DNA from: NIOZ-UU13 sp035528395
Lineage (GTDB): Bacteria; Planctomycetota; Phycisphaerae; Sedimentisphaerales; Anaerobacaceae
DNA: 64,000 nucleotides
Assembly (NCBI GenBank): GCA_035528395.1
Contig: DATKYR010000075.1
Coordinates: forward strand, 1-64,000
Direction: 5' to 3'
A model generated the notes under the pieces. It did not search any database, was not told the DNA's origin, and worked only from the letters and a program-made list of their open reading frames with translations. Below are positions 51,296 to 59,936 of this stretch, one piece after another. Every line of letters begins with the position of its first letter. Position 1 is the first letter of the stretch. Both the position numbers and the translations under genes were made by a program.

Positions 51296-52318
51296 ATGCT
51301 AAGAGTGGGCATAACAGGATTTGGGTTTATGGGGCAAAAGCACTACAAGTGCTGGAAGGCCGTGGAAGGTGCTGAAGTTGTGGCAGTTTGCGACGTAAAT
51401 CCGAACATAGTAGAAGATACGAAAAGAGCGGTGGGGAACATCGGAGACACGGAACATGCGGTTGATTTCAGCAGCCTGCGGTTATACACGGATTTTGAGG
51501 AAATGCTCAAAAGTGCCGAGCTCGATGCCGTTTCGATTACGCTGCCGACGTCTCTGCACGCGGACTTTTCGATAAAAGCATTGGCATCGGGAGTTAACGT
51601 TTTCTGCGAGAAGCCGATGGCACTAAACGTCGAAGACTGCGAGAGGATGATTGCAGAGGCGAAACGCAGCGGAAAGGTGCTGCAAATCGGACACTGCGTA
51701 CGATTTTGGCCCGAATATGCCAAAGCAAAGCAAATAGTTGACAGCGGAGAGTACGGCAGGGTCATTGCAGCGACGTTTCAACGCCTGGGGGCGGCCCCAA
51801 CGTGGAGCATAGACAACTGGTTTTTGGACGAAAAACGCAGCGGAGGAATGGCCTTAGACCTGCACATTCACGACACGGATTTTGTGCAGTATCTGTTCGG
51901 GGTGCCGCGGGCGGTTTGCAGTTTTGGAGCAAAAGGCCCCGGCGAAGGTCTGCTACATATAGTGACACAGTATCTCTATGACGATGATAAGGTAGTAACC
52001 GCAGAAGGCGGCTGGGCGATGATGCCGACGTTTGGATTTGAGATGAGCTTTAACATTGTGCTGGCCAAAGCAACGCTTGTCTATGATTTGACGCGGGAGC
52101 CGGCGTTTAGGGTTTGTCCGGCTGAAGGTGAGGCTTTCACTCCCGAAGTGCAGGAAGGGGACGGCTGGTTCCTGGAGATAGCCCATTTTGCCAAAGCCGT
52201 AAGAGGAGAAAAGGTCGAGGAAATAACGACTCTGGAGCAGTCACGGGATTCTGTTAGAATTGTGGCGGCGGAGAAGGAATCCGCGAGGAAGATGGAAGAA
52301 GTTACGATAGGTAAATAA
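51296..52318 (+). CDS. Gfo/Idh/MocA family oxidoreductase (cytoplasmic)
   Basis: The 340-residue product begins with the NAD-binding fold LRVGITGFGFMGQKHYKCW and has NVFCEKPMALNVEDCE with the catalytic lysine, GHCVRFWPEYAKAK, then a C-terminal domain with MALDLHIHDTDFVQYLFG. There is no export signal. It lies first in a three-gene run with a sugar isomerase and a transporter, so it probably oxidises a sugar or polyol brought in by that transporter (inference). GGAGG precedes the ATG. Confidence 0.93.
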   Translation: MLRVGITGFGFMGQKHYKCWKAVEGAEVVAVCDVNPNIVEDTKRAVGNIGDTEHAVDFSSLRLYTDFEEMLKSAELDAVSITLPTSLHADFSIKALASGVNVFCEKPMALNVEDCERMIAEAKRSGKVLQIGHCVRFWPEYAKAKQIVDSGEYGRVIAATFQRLGAAPTWSIDNWFLDEKRSGGMALDLHIHDTDFVQYLFGVPRAVCSFGAKGPGEGLLHIVTQYLYDDDKVVTAEGGWAMMPTFGFEMSFNIVLAKATLVYDLTREPAFRVCPAEGEAFTPEVQEGDGWFLEIAHFAKAVRGEKVEEITTLEQSRDSVRIVAAEKESARKMEEVTIGK

Positions 52319-52351
52319 AGAAGAAAAAGATTTGAATTGGAGAATAGCACA

Positions 52352-53170
52352 ATGAAATGTAAGGATTGGCCTATAGGGATTTGCAGCTGGTCGTTGCGAA
52401 CAGACGTCGCAGGAGTAGCAGAGGCGATGCGAAAAATCGGAATTGAAAACGTGCACCTGGGAGTCAGGGCTGCATTGGAAGACAAGGGAGACGATTATCT
52501 CGCAGCCGTGCAGAAGCAAAACTGGACTGTAAGCTGTACAATGATAGACTTTCCGCAGGAAGATTATTCGACGCTGGATAGCATAAAAGTAACCGGCGGA
52601 ATTGGGCCGGATGAATACTGGGAGCAGAATCGAGAGCTGTTTCTTGGCGCCGTTGAGGTAACGGTCAAGCTCGGTGTCAAATACCTCTCGTTGCACGCCG
52701 GCTTTATCGATGAAAGTGACCCGGCATATATTAAGAAATTTTACGACCGTATCAGATTTTTGGCTGATGCCGCCGGCCGAAAGGATATTATGCTTTTGCT
52801 GGAGACAGGCCAGGAGACGGCCGAGGAGCTGAAGCATTTTATGGAGGAATTGAATCATCCGGCGATTGGAGTCAATTTTGACCCTGCGAACATGATTCTT
52901 TATGACAAGGGCAATCCAATCGAAGCAGTACGTGTGCTGGCGCCGTGGGTAAAACACATCCATATTAAGGATGCGACTCGAACCACCCAGCCAGGCACAT
53001 GGGGCGCGGAGGTCCCCTGGGGTGACGGTGAAGTGGGACCGGAGGCATTTTTGAGTGTGCTCGAAGAAATAGGTTTTGAAGGTGTTCTGGCAATCGAGCG
53101 CGAAGCCGGCGACGACCGGTTCGGAGATATTAAGCTGGCGGCTGAAAGGCTGCTGGGCTCAAACGGATAA
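52352..53170 (+). CDS. Sugar phosphate isomerase/epimerase family protein
   Basis: The 272-residue product has the AP-endonuclease-like TIM barrel of xylose-isomerase-type enzymes: ICSWSLRTDV at the start, YLSLHAGFIDESD, LLLETGQETAEEL, IGVNFDPANMILY, WVKHIHIKDA and a final EREAGDDRFGDI. Glu, Asp and His at strand ends would hold a divalent metal. ATG 52352 follows GGAG by nine bases. It lies between the oxidoreductase and MFS genes and probably interconverts the same sugar. Confidence 0.92.
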   Translation: MKCKDWPIGICSWSLRTDVAGVAEAMRKIGIENVHLGVRAALEDKGDDYLAAVQKQNWTVSCTMIDFPQEDYSTLDSIKVTGGIGPDEYWEQNRELFLGAVEVTVKLGVKYLSLHAGFIDESDPAYIKKFYDRIRFLADAAGRKDIMLLLETGQETAEELKHFMEELNHPAIGVNFDPANMILYDKGNPIEAVRVLAPWVKHIHIKDATRTTQPGTWGAEVPWGDGEVGPEAFLSVLEEIGFEGVLAIEREAGDDRFGDIKLAAERLLGSNG

Positions 53171-53196
53171 AGGACAAATAGACTAAGGAGAACAAA

Positions 53197-54438
53197 ATGG
53201 AATGGAAACTGTACTTCGCCCTGAGCTTTGTGATGTTTATGGAGTACGCGGTCTGGGCAGCCTGGATGCCGGTACTGGCCGCACGACTTCTGGGACCGCT
53301 GAAAATGACCGGCAAGCAGACCGGCTGGATTTACGCCACCTTCCCGCTTGCCTGTATCTTCATGCCATTGGTGTCCGGGCAGCTTGCTGACAAGTATGTA
53401 AACACTGAGATCATTCTCGGCGTCGCTCACTTGTTAGGTGCGGTTCTAATGTTCATTGCAGTGCGTAAAATAACTTTCAAAGGCCTCTTTGTAGTTATGT
53501 TTCTTTATTCTCTCTGCTATGCCGCCACACTGCCGCTGGCTAACTCCATCATGTTTCACCACTTGGGGAAGGTTTATGACAATATCGACGATGTCAATGC
53601 CGCTTCTGCCAATATCTTTATATGGGCCCCGGTTGCCTGGGCCTTTATCGGCTGGTCCCTTACCGGCTGGCGATGGATCTTCAAAACCGGAGAGCAGGGA
53701 CGCGACTGCCTCTATCTCGCTGCTATCCTCTCAGTAATAATGGGTATAGGATGTTTCTTCGTGCCCGATACACCACCTGCTGAAGCTGGCACCCCTTCTA
53801 CACTTCAAACTATCGACCCACCATCTGCTGAAGCCGACACCGCTCCCATACTTAAAGCTATGGGTATGCTCAAGGATGTTAATTTCCTTATTTTTATCAT
53901 CATCTCGATGATATTCTTTGCCCTGATGCAGTTCTACTTCCTTGGAACGGCAGCGTTTATGCAGGACATAGGAATCCCAGCTAAGAACGTCCCGGCCTCG
54001 ATGGGCATCGCCCAGGCCGGACAGGCAATAGCCACCGTCGTCCTGATGACCTTCCTGCTCGAAAAGCTCGGGACGAAATGGACCTTGATCGTCGGAGCAA
54101 CGGGCTGGTTCATACTGTACTTAGCCTATATAAAGCATAAACCACGATGGATTATTATTGCCTGTCAGCCTTTCCACGGCCTGGCTTATGTGCTCTTCGT
54201 CATCGTAGGCCAGATATTCGCAAACAACGTGGCCTCAGATGAAATACGAGGTTCTATGCAATCCCTGCTTTTCGCCGCCACTACAGGCGTCGGACTTTTC
54301 TGCGGAACGCAGTTCGCCGGTTTCATAATGGACAAATTCAGGAAAGAAGAGAAGTTTCAGTGGAGTCAGATTTTCATGGTACCTTGTGCGATTGCACTTG
54401 TGAGCATTTTGGTGTTTATATTCTTCTTTAAAGGATAA
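53197..54438 (+). CDS. MFS transporter, nucleoside/sugar:proton symporter-like
   Basis: The 413-residue product has twelve membrane helices in two halves, with the inter-helix motif GQLADKYVNTEIIL in the 2-3 loop and a central cytoplasmic loop containing two similar Pro/Ala/Thr stretches (about residues 190-225). The start MEYAVWAAWMPVLAARL and the FATFPLACIFMPL-like segment (here YATFPLACIFMPLVSG) recall the nucleoside:H+ symporter branch. It closes the sugar module and is followed by a strong terminator. Confidence 0.88.
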   Translation: MEWKLYFALSFVMFMEYAVWAAWMPVLAARLLGPLKMTGKQTGWIYATFPLACIFMPLVSGQLADKYVNTEIILGVAHLLGAVLMFIAVRKITFKGLFVVMFLYSLCYAATLPLANSIMFHHLGKVYDNIDDVNAASANIFIWAPVAWAFIGWSLTGWRWIFKTGEQGRDCLYLAAILSVIMGIGCFFVPDTPPAEAGTPSTLQTIDPPSAEADTAPILKAMGMLKDVNFLIFIIISMIFFALMQFYFLGTAAFMQDIGIPAKNVPASMGIAQAGQAIATVVLMTFLLEKLGTKWTLIVGATGWFILYLAYIKHKPRWIIIACQPFHGLAYVLFVIVGQIFANNVASDEIRGSMQSLLFAATTGVGLFCGTQFAGFIMDKFRKEEKFQWSQIFMVPCAIALVSILVFIFFFKG

Positions 54439-54458
54439 GTGCCACTCGATAGTAGATG

Positions 54459-54499
54459 CTCGCTCCTCGATGCTCTACAAGCATCGAGGAGCGAGTTTT
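54459..54499 (+). terminator. Rho-independent terminator of the sugar module
   Basis: A 15-bp perfect stem (CTCGCTCCTCGATGC and its complement, 54459-54473 and 54481-54495) with a short loop is followed by TTTTAATTTT. It ends the plus-strand operon between convergent genes. Confidence 0.85.
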
Positions 54500-54503
54500 A
54501 ATT

Positions 54504-56012
54504 TTAGCTTTCGGGAATATCCAGCGGGTCAATATCTTTGATTTTCTCGGTATGGATTTTGTATGGATATTTCTTCAGCAGCTCGTCACCGTATTTGGCC
54601 AGCAGGGCATCTTTCTGTTCGCTTACTATCTTCTCTTTGACGCGCTGTCCCATATTATCGGAATATCCTTTTAACTCACCGGGGTTCTTTTCCAAGATTT
54701 TGACGATTCGCCACTTGATGCTGTTCTGGTGAAAACCTTTAACCGGGCCTAATATATCATTTGGGTCACCTTTCCATAAATCCTTCCAGAACAATCCTTC
54801 GCCGCTGGGATAAGTATTAAATGGTTTGCCATTCTTTTGCAAAGAGTATTTCTGCCTGACCGGCTCGAAATCCTTGCTGCTGTCTAATTCAGTCTTTGCC
54901 TGCCGGGCTGTTTTAAGGTCCTGACACCAGATGAGGTCAATCTTGAGCGTCCTGCCTGTTCTGAAAATTTCTCTGTTCTTGCCGAAGTATATCATTATCT
55001 CATCAGGTGTCGGCTCTTTAATCTCCTTGTACTTTTCAGACCTGACTTTAGACAGGAGCCTGGTGTCTTCGTATTCTCTTACCTGTGTTAATAGATCTTT
55101 ATCATTATCAAGCCCGAGTGACATGGCCTCGGATACAAGAAGCGGCATCCTCAAAGTCATCTCTAACAAGCGGTCGACACCCTTGGGAGTATTAAGGTCT
55201 TTCGGGCGACTTGGCGGGGCGCTATTACACAAAGCATCGAACCAGTCCTTCAATGTTATCTTTCCATTGTCGAACGTTGCCAGAACAATGTTTTTCTCTT
55301 CCGGGGTCAGCTCCTCTTTTATCTGATAGATGCGGATAAAAGGAACTTTACGCGGTTTCTTCGGTTGAGTTAGCAATCTTTGGTGGATTTGAGCCGCTTT
55401 GAGGTAATTCTCGCTTTTTTTTGTCATATGGAACTTTTGGCATATTTGTTTGTAATACTGGTAAAAAAGCGTGCGGCCTTTTGTGTTTTTAAGCATCGCT
55501 TCCGCCCTGGCCCGGTCGAGTTTGGGGTCGGCTTTCATCTTTTGTTGAATTTCGGACTCTGTTACTGTTAATTTGGGTTGCAGCTGTTTTTGCAGCAACA
55601 AGTTTGCAAGCCGTTTGTCCCTGAATTGTTTAATCTGTTTCGCGAGCGATTCATCTTTGAGATAATCCTGTTTGCGGGCCTCGGTAACCATAGCTTTTTC
55701 CGCTATCATTTTCATAAGCACCGTCTCGGCATCAGGCGGTTCAGCCTGCTCGTCGTAACTATCATAGCCACGAGGGTAAAGCTCTGTCATTAGTCTTTTC
55801 TCAAGCTCCTGGCGTGTAATAACATAATCGCCTATACTCGCAACAACGTTATTTGACGGCTCAGCAGATGATTCAACTACAGACTGTTTCTGACGGTTTG
55901 TTTCTCCGGCTTTACCGACTGTTGTTTGGGCCTTTGCGACCAACATCTGGCAATGTGCTATTGATAGGCCTAAAACAGCCAATGCTAATTTGCTCGAAAA
56001 TAATTTTTTCAT
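54504..56012 (-). CDS. SurA/PpiC-like peptidyl-prolyl isomerase-related protein
   Basis: The 502-residue product has a signal peptide, then a SurA-N-like helical domain from about residue 60 (IGDYVITRQELEKRL, KMIAEKAMVTEARKQ), a middle helical part, and a parvulin-like PPIase stretch near residues 355-440 (RTLKIDLIWCQDLKTARQAK, PSGEGLFWKDLWKGD). Such proteins chaperone outer-membrane or secreted proteins. The PPIase signature is weak, so the catalytic activity may be lost. ATG 56012 follows GAGG; a TTG at 56027 lacks such support. Confidence 0.78.
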   Translation of the reverse strand: MKKLFSSKLALAVLGLSIAHCQMLVAKAQTTVGKAGETNRQKQSVVESSAEPSNNVVASIGDYVITRQELEKRLMTELYPRGYDSYDEQAEPPDAETVLMKMIAEKAMVTEARKQDYLKDESLAKQIKQFRDKRLANLLLQKQLQPKLTVTESEIQQKMKADPKLDRARAEAMLKNTKGRTLFYQYYKQICQKFHMTKKSENYLKAAQIHQRLLTQPKKPRKVPFIRIYQIKEELTPEEKNIVLATFDNGKITLKDWFDALCNSAPPSRPKDLNTPKGVDRLLEMTLRMPLLVSEAMSLGLDNDKDLLTQVREYEDTRLLSKVRSEKYKEIKEPTPDEIMIYFGKNREIFRTGRTLKIDLIWCQDLKTARQAKTELDSSKDFEPVRQKYSLQKNGKPFNTYPSGEGLFWKDLWKGDPNDILGPVKGFHQNSIKWRIVKILEKNPGELKGYSDNMGQRVKEKIVSEQKDALLAKYGDELLKKYPYKIHTEKIKDIDPLDIPES

Positions 56013-56294
56013 ACGTATTTTCCTCAAATATTGAAAGTTTACATCCGGTACCGATAATTTTTCGGTATTTTTAGCCCCCCGAATAATATTTTTGTAGATT
56101 TTATTATAACTTTTTCATCGCCTTTAGTCAAGTTAATTTATCATTTGACGGTTTTTAAGGGCGTTTATTGTCAACCGCCCCACCGTATTTTCTATTTGCG
56201 TCAAAATGGGATAACCCTTACAATGATTTTTGCTGATAGTTAGTACTGTTAGTTAGTACCTTTTGCGGAAACGGTATTTGTCATTCCCGCGAAA

Positions 56295-56434
56295 GGGGCT
56301 GTTGAAAAGGTCCAAAAGGGACGTTTTGAGATTGCCGCGCGATTCTTCGAATCGCTCGCAATGACATGAAAATGCACTTTGCGTCATTGCGAGGAAAGTA
56401 ATGACGAAGCAATCTCGATTTTTTCAACAGGCCC
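56295..56434. mobile_element. Composite nested inverted-repeat element (third MITE-like copy)
   Basis: Outer arms CTGTTGAAAA and TTTTCAACAG match the terminal arms of the copy at 39707. Inside lie GAGATTGC/GCAATCTC and CGCAATGAC/GTCATTGCG, the arms of the other repeat type, in mirror order. No target duplication is obvious. The gap 56028-56593 contains no gene. Confidence 0.6.
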
Positions 56435-56593
56435 GGCAGCAGGAATCCAGCTTTTTCGCTCTGGACCCCTGCTCATTCGACCTCGCTCAGGACAGGTTTC
56501 ACAGGGGTGACATCGTATGTTTTTATTTTCCGCAACAGATACTTGTTACAAAATGTTAACGAGCAGACGAAAATGTCAATTCGGGAGCGATAA

Positions 56594-57634
56594 ATGTTTG
56601 AGAACATAACTCGTAAATATACAAATCACAAGCGCATAAATCATACGTGCCTTTGTGCTCTTGTGCTCTTTTGTTCTTGTGCTCTTTGTTGGGCGGATAG
56701 AATTGTCCTCAAAGGAGGCCAGACTATAACCGGCGATATACTCGCAGAAAAGCAAACCCAGCTGTACGTTGATATCGGCATAACGGTCCTGACCATTCCG
56801 AAGGAAAAGATACTCGAGTATAAATACACCGGGGCTCTCGATGTTGAGGACGTCAATGACATAACTGTTTCACAGGTAGAAGCGGGCAAATTGCAGTTTG
56901 CCACAGGGCCAGGCGGTCAATTATACAAAACCGCCGATTTGAAAAAGACAACTATCGAAAAATGCGTGAACGCAGTCTCTGAAGCGGTCGTCAAAGTTTC
57001 AAGTCCTGCGGGGATGGGCTCGGGATTTTTTATCAATGAAGATGGGTTCCTGATAACCAACTATCACGTAATAGAAAAAGAAACGAGAATCGAAGTTACT
57101 GTGTTCCAGAAGGCAAAGAACGGCTTTGAGAAAAAGAGTTTCAAAAAGGTCAAAATCGAGGCCATTAATCCTTTTGTTGACCTGGCACTGTTGAAGGTCG
57201 AGGACCTCGGGGACACGAAGGTCACATTCGTTTACCTCGGCGATATCGACCGCATCAAAGTAGGCGAAGAGGTCTTTGCTATCGGCAATCCGCTCGGCCT
57301 GGAGCGGACTATCACTAATGGTGTCATCAGCACGAAGAACAGGGCTTTTGAGGGGCTTATCTATATCCAGACTAACGCCGATATCAATCCGGGCAATTCC
57401 GGCGGCCCACTGTTTAACCTGGCCGGCGAGGTCATCGGTGTTACTAATATGGGATATATATTTTACGGCGGACTCGGCTTTGCCATACCGGCCAGCTATG
57501 TTAAACATTTCGTAGAAAACCGGGACGCTTTTGCCTATGACAAGGATAATTCGAACAGCGGTTATAAATACATCCAGCCGGACAGAAGACGCAACAAAGC
57601 CAGGCCGAAATTCCTCGAAAGCAGGAGTGAATAA
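56594..57634 (+). CDS. HtrA/DegP-like trypsin-type serine protease without PDZ
   Basis: The 346-residue product carries an N-terminal signal or anchor (residues 15-35), a small beta-barrel-like domain (IVLKGGQTITGDILAEK, residues 37-78) and a trypsin-like domain with H158 in NYHVI, D196 in FVDLALL and S269 in GNSGGP. It lacks the PDZ domains usual in DegP, and ends with a short basic tail. It likely cleaves proteins in the periplasm. It precedes the DUF3352-like gene by 64 bases. Confidence 0.9.
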   Translation: MFENITRKYTNHKRINHTCLCALVLFCSCALCWADRIVLKGGQTITGDILAEKQTQLYVDIGITVLTIPKEKILEYKYTGALDVEDVNDITVSQVEAGKLQFATGPGGQLYKTADLKKTTIEKCVNAVSEAVVKVSSPAGMGSGFFINEDGFLITNYHVIEKETRIEVTVFQKAKNGFEKKSFKKVKIEAINPFVDLALLKVEDLGDTKVTFVYLGDIDRIKVGEEVFAIGNPLGLERTITNGVISTKNRAFEGLIYIQTNADINPGNSGGPLFNLAGEVIGVTNMGYIFYGGLGFAIPASYVKHFVENRDAFAYDKDNSNSGYKYIQPDRRRNKARPKFLESRSE

Positions 57635-57698
57635 TACTTAGACATCAACCACAGACTAATCGTTGACGATAACAGGCAAATTCGCGAAAGGTGTTCAA

Positions 57699-59636
57699 AT
57701 GAAACATGCTGCCACAACTACTCATAAGCTCCCCTTTGCTCTTATGCTCTTGTGCTCTTGTGCTCTTATGTGCTTGTGCTCATCAAGCTCTGTTCGGGCA
57801 GGGACCCTTCCCAATACAGCAAAGCTTGTTCCGCCTGAAACAATCCTGCTGGTGGATGTTGACGATTTTGACCGTTTGCGAACGCAGTTTGAAGGAACTA
57901 ACTTTTATAAACTCTCTAAAGACCCGGCAATGGCGGCCTTTATCGATGACTTTAAGACCAAATGGCGGGAAAAAATCCGCAAACCCGATAACGAGCTCCT
58001 CAGGGTAATCGCTGATATAGATACATTTCCCCGGGGCAGAGTAGCCGTCGCTTTTGTATTAAACGAGCAGATAAATAAAGATGCCAATGAGCCGCCGCTG
58101 TTGCTCATAACCCAGTGGGGACAGACAATAGCCAAAATCAAAGAAGCGGTGGACAAGACAGTCGAAAAGGCCGTCGAAGACGGCGCCCACCGGCAGAGCG
58201 AAGACTACCGCGGCGTCAGTATCACAACCATAATCCGCCGGTCTTCCGCAAATCTAAGCTACTGTTTTATCGACGATTGTCTGATAGGCTCTATGGACCT
58301 GGATGTTCTAAAATTCGTTATCGCACACATCAAAGGTGCCGATAGCGCGACACTCGCTGATGACGCCGACTATACCGCCGCTATGAAAGCTGCTGAATTG
58401 TCCACTCAAACAAAGATTGATCTCTACGTTAATATAAAACAAATCGTCAAAATAATAGCTGCCGAGGATGATACCGGTAAGACAAAAACAACAATAAACA
58501 ACCTGGGCCTTGATAATGTTATATCTTTTGGCTGTTCAATTGGTCCTGGGCCGTCAACAGCGGGCAGTAATACCTCCTTTGGAAAGGCATTCCTGAAAGT
58601 CAGAGGCGAAAAAAAGGGTATTTGCAAAATGCTCGATATGGAATCGGCCACTCTCAGGGTGCCGCAATTTATTCAGCCCTCGGCATATTCGGTATCATTT
58701 GTAAATTTGAATATTAAAAAAGCCTATAATGAGCTCGGCAATATTCTTAATAGTATTTCACCACAGCTTGCTGCGATGATGTATATGCCGCTTTTGCCGC
58801 CGAGCCCGCAGGGCGAACCGCCGCTGCAGTTAAAAGCTGATATTGTTGACCATCTCAGCTCACAAATTATTATTGCCCAGAGCATAAGGGAGCCTCTATC
58901 TGATATTAGCGAGCCAAGGCAGAAAAAATCACTTATTGCCGTGGCGATAGAGAACCGCAGCGCCCTCGAAAAATCTTTGTCGCTTCTGCACGGTACATTA
59001 TTAGCTGCGAACAATCCTGACGCGAGGCGGCAGCTTCTCGGCTACACAATATATCTAATTGACACGGCGGCTATATTTCCGGCTTCCCCAATGAGGCCCA
59101 AGAGACCGATGCAAATCCCCGGCAGAGGGACCCCGCAAAGTGGGAACCGACCAGAGACTCCTACAATGCCTAAATTGGCATTTACCGTTACTGACACTCA
59201 TCTGATTTTCGCAGGTGAATCTGCCGTTGAGCAGGTCATTCGCGCATTGAACAGTACCGAAAACCTGTCAGTAAGTTCTGCGCAGTGGTTTAATAAGGCC
59301 AAATCGACTATTCCTTCGGTTGTGGGATTGGCCAGTTTGCAGAACGATGCGGCTTCGGGCGAATTCTTCTGGTCCGACCTGCGCGAATTAAAGAAGGAAA
59401 CAAGCAAGAGCAAGGACACAGATTCGAGTACCAAGATAGGCCTCGGAGTGAGTTCCGGATCGCCCTTCCCGCAGTTGATACTCTCACAGGCAGGTTCTGA
59501 TTTGTTTGATTTCAGTCTTTTGCCTGAGTTTGATGTGGTGCGGAAGTATTTTGGCTTGTCCGCTTTCTACGGTCTCAGCAGACCGGACGGGTTCTTCTTC
59601 GAATTCAAGTATATAAATCCACGCCTTGATAATTAA
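57699..59636 (+). CDS. Exported DUF3352-like protein
   Basis: The 645-residue product has a signal peptide with a run of Cys/Leu/Ser (ALMLLCSCALMCLCSSSS, ending VRAG), then repeated beta-alpha units with phrases such as LVPPETILLVDVDDFDRLRTQ, RVAVAFVLNEQ and AYSVSFVNLNIKKAYNELGN. This matches the DUF3352 type of planctomycete exported proteins, which have no known function. The start is ATG 57699, preceded by AAAGGTG; a frame open from 57663 is less likely. It probably shares a transcript with the protease upstream. Confidence 0.7.
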   Translation: MKHAATTTHKLPFALMLLCSCALMCLCSSSSVRAGTLPNTAKLVPPETILLVDVDDFDRLRTQFEGTNFYKLSKDPAMAAFIDDFKTKWREKIRKPDNELLRVIADIDTFPRGRVAVAFVLNEQINKDANEPPLLLITQWGQTIAKIKEAVDKTVEKAVEDGAHRQSEDYRGVSITTIIRRSSANLSYCFIDDCLIGSMDLDVLKFVIAHIKGADSATLADDADYTAAMKAAELSTQTKIDLYVNIKQIVKIIAAEDDTGKTKTTINNLGLDNVISFGCSIGPGPSTAGSNTSFGKAFLKVRGEKKGICKMLDMESATLRVPQFIQPSAYSVSFVNLNIKKAYNELGNILNSISPQLAAMMYMPLLPPSPQGEPPLQLKADIVDHLSSQIIIAQSIREPLSDISEPRQKKSLIAVAIENRSALEKSLSLLHGTLLAANNPDARRQLLGYTIYLIDTAAIFPASPMRPKRPMQIPGRGTPQSGNRPETPTMPKLAFTVTDTHLIFAGESAVEQVIRALNSTENLSVSSAQWFNKAKSTIPSVVGLASLQNDAASGEFFWSDLRELKKETSKSKDTDSSTKIGLGVSSGSPFPQLILSQAGSDLFDFSLLPEFDVVRKYFGLSAFYGLSRPDGFFFEFKYINPRLDN

Positions 59637-59741
59637 TGACCAGAGCAAAACATTAAAAAATAGTCAATAGTCACTTATAAATCCCCGGCCGGTCAGGATT
59701 TGAATTGCCCGCTAACTTCAATGGATTATAATAGAATAATG

Positions 59742-59870
59742 CGCTGTTGAAAACGTGCAAAACTTGTCATTCTGAACAAAGCGCAGCGAAGTGAAGAATC
59801 TCTTTCTGTACAAGTGTAAGTTATTCTCATTCATAGGCCAGATGCTTCGCTTTGCTCAGCATGACAATGA
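59742..59870. repeat. Decayed copy of the TGTCATTCTGA-type element
   Basis: The left end GCTGTTGAAAAC and the inner TGTCATTCTGAACAAAGCGC match the other copies. The right end is changed (GCTCAGCATGACAATG) and no matching outer arm or target duplication is visible. Confidence 0.6.
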
Positions 59871-59936
59871 AAAACCGTTCACTTTTAGATAGTTGCAAAA
59901 GTGTTTTTAACCCCCTGATGTATGGAGGCAACATTT

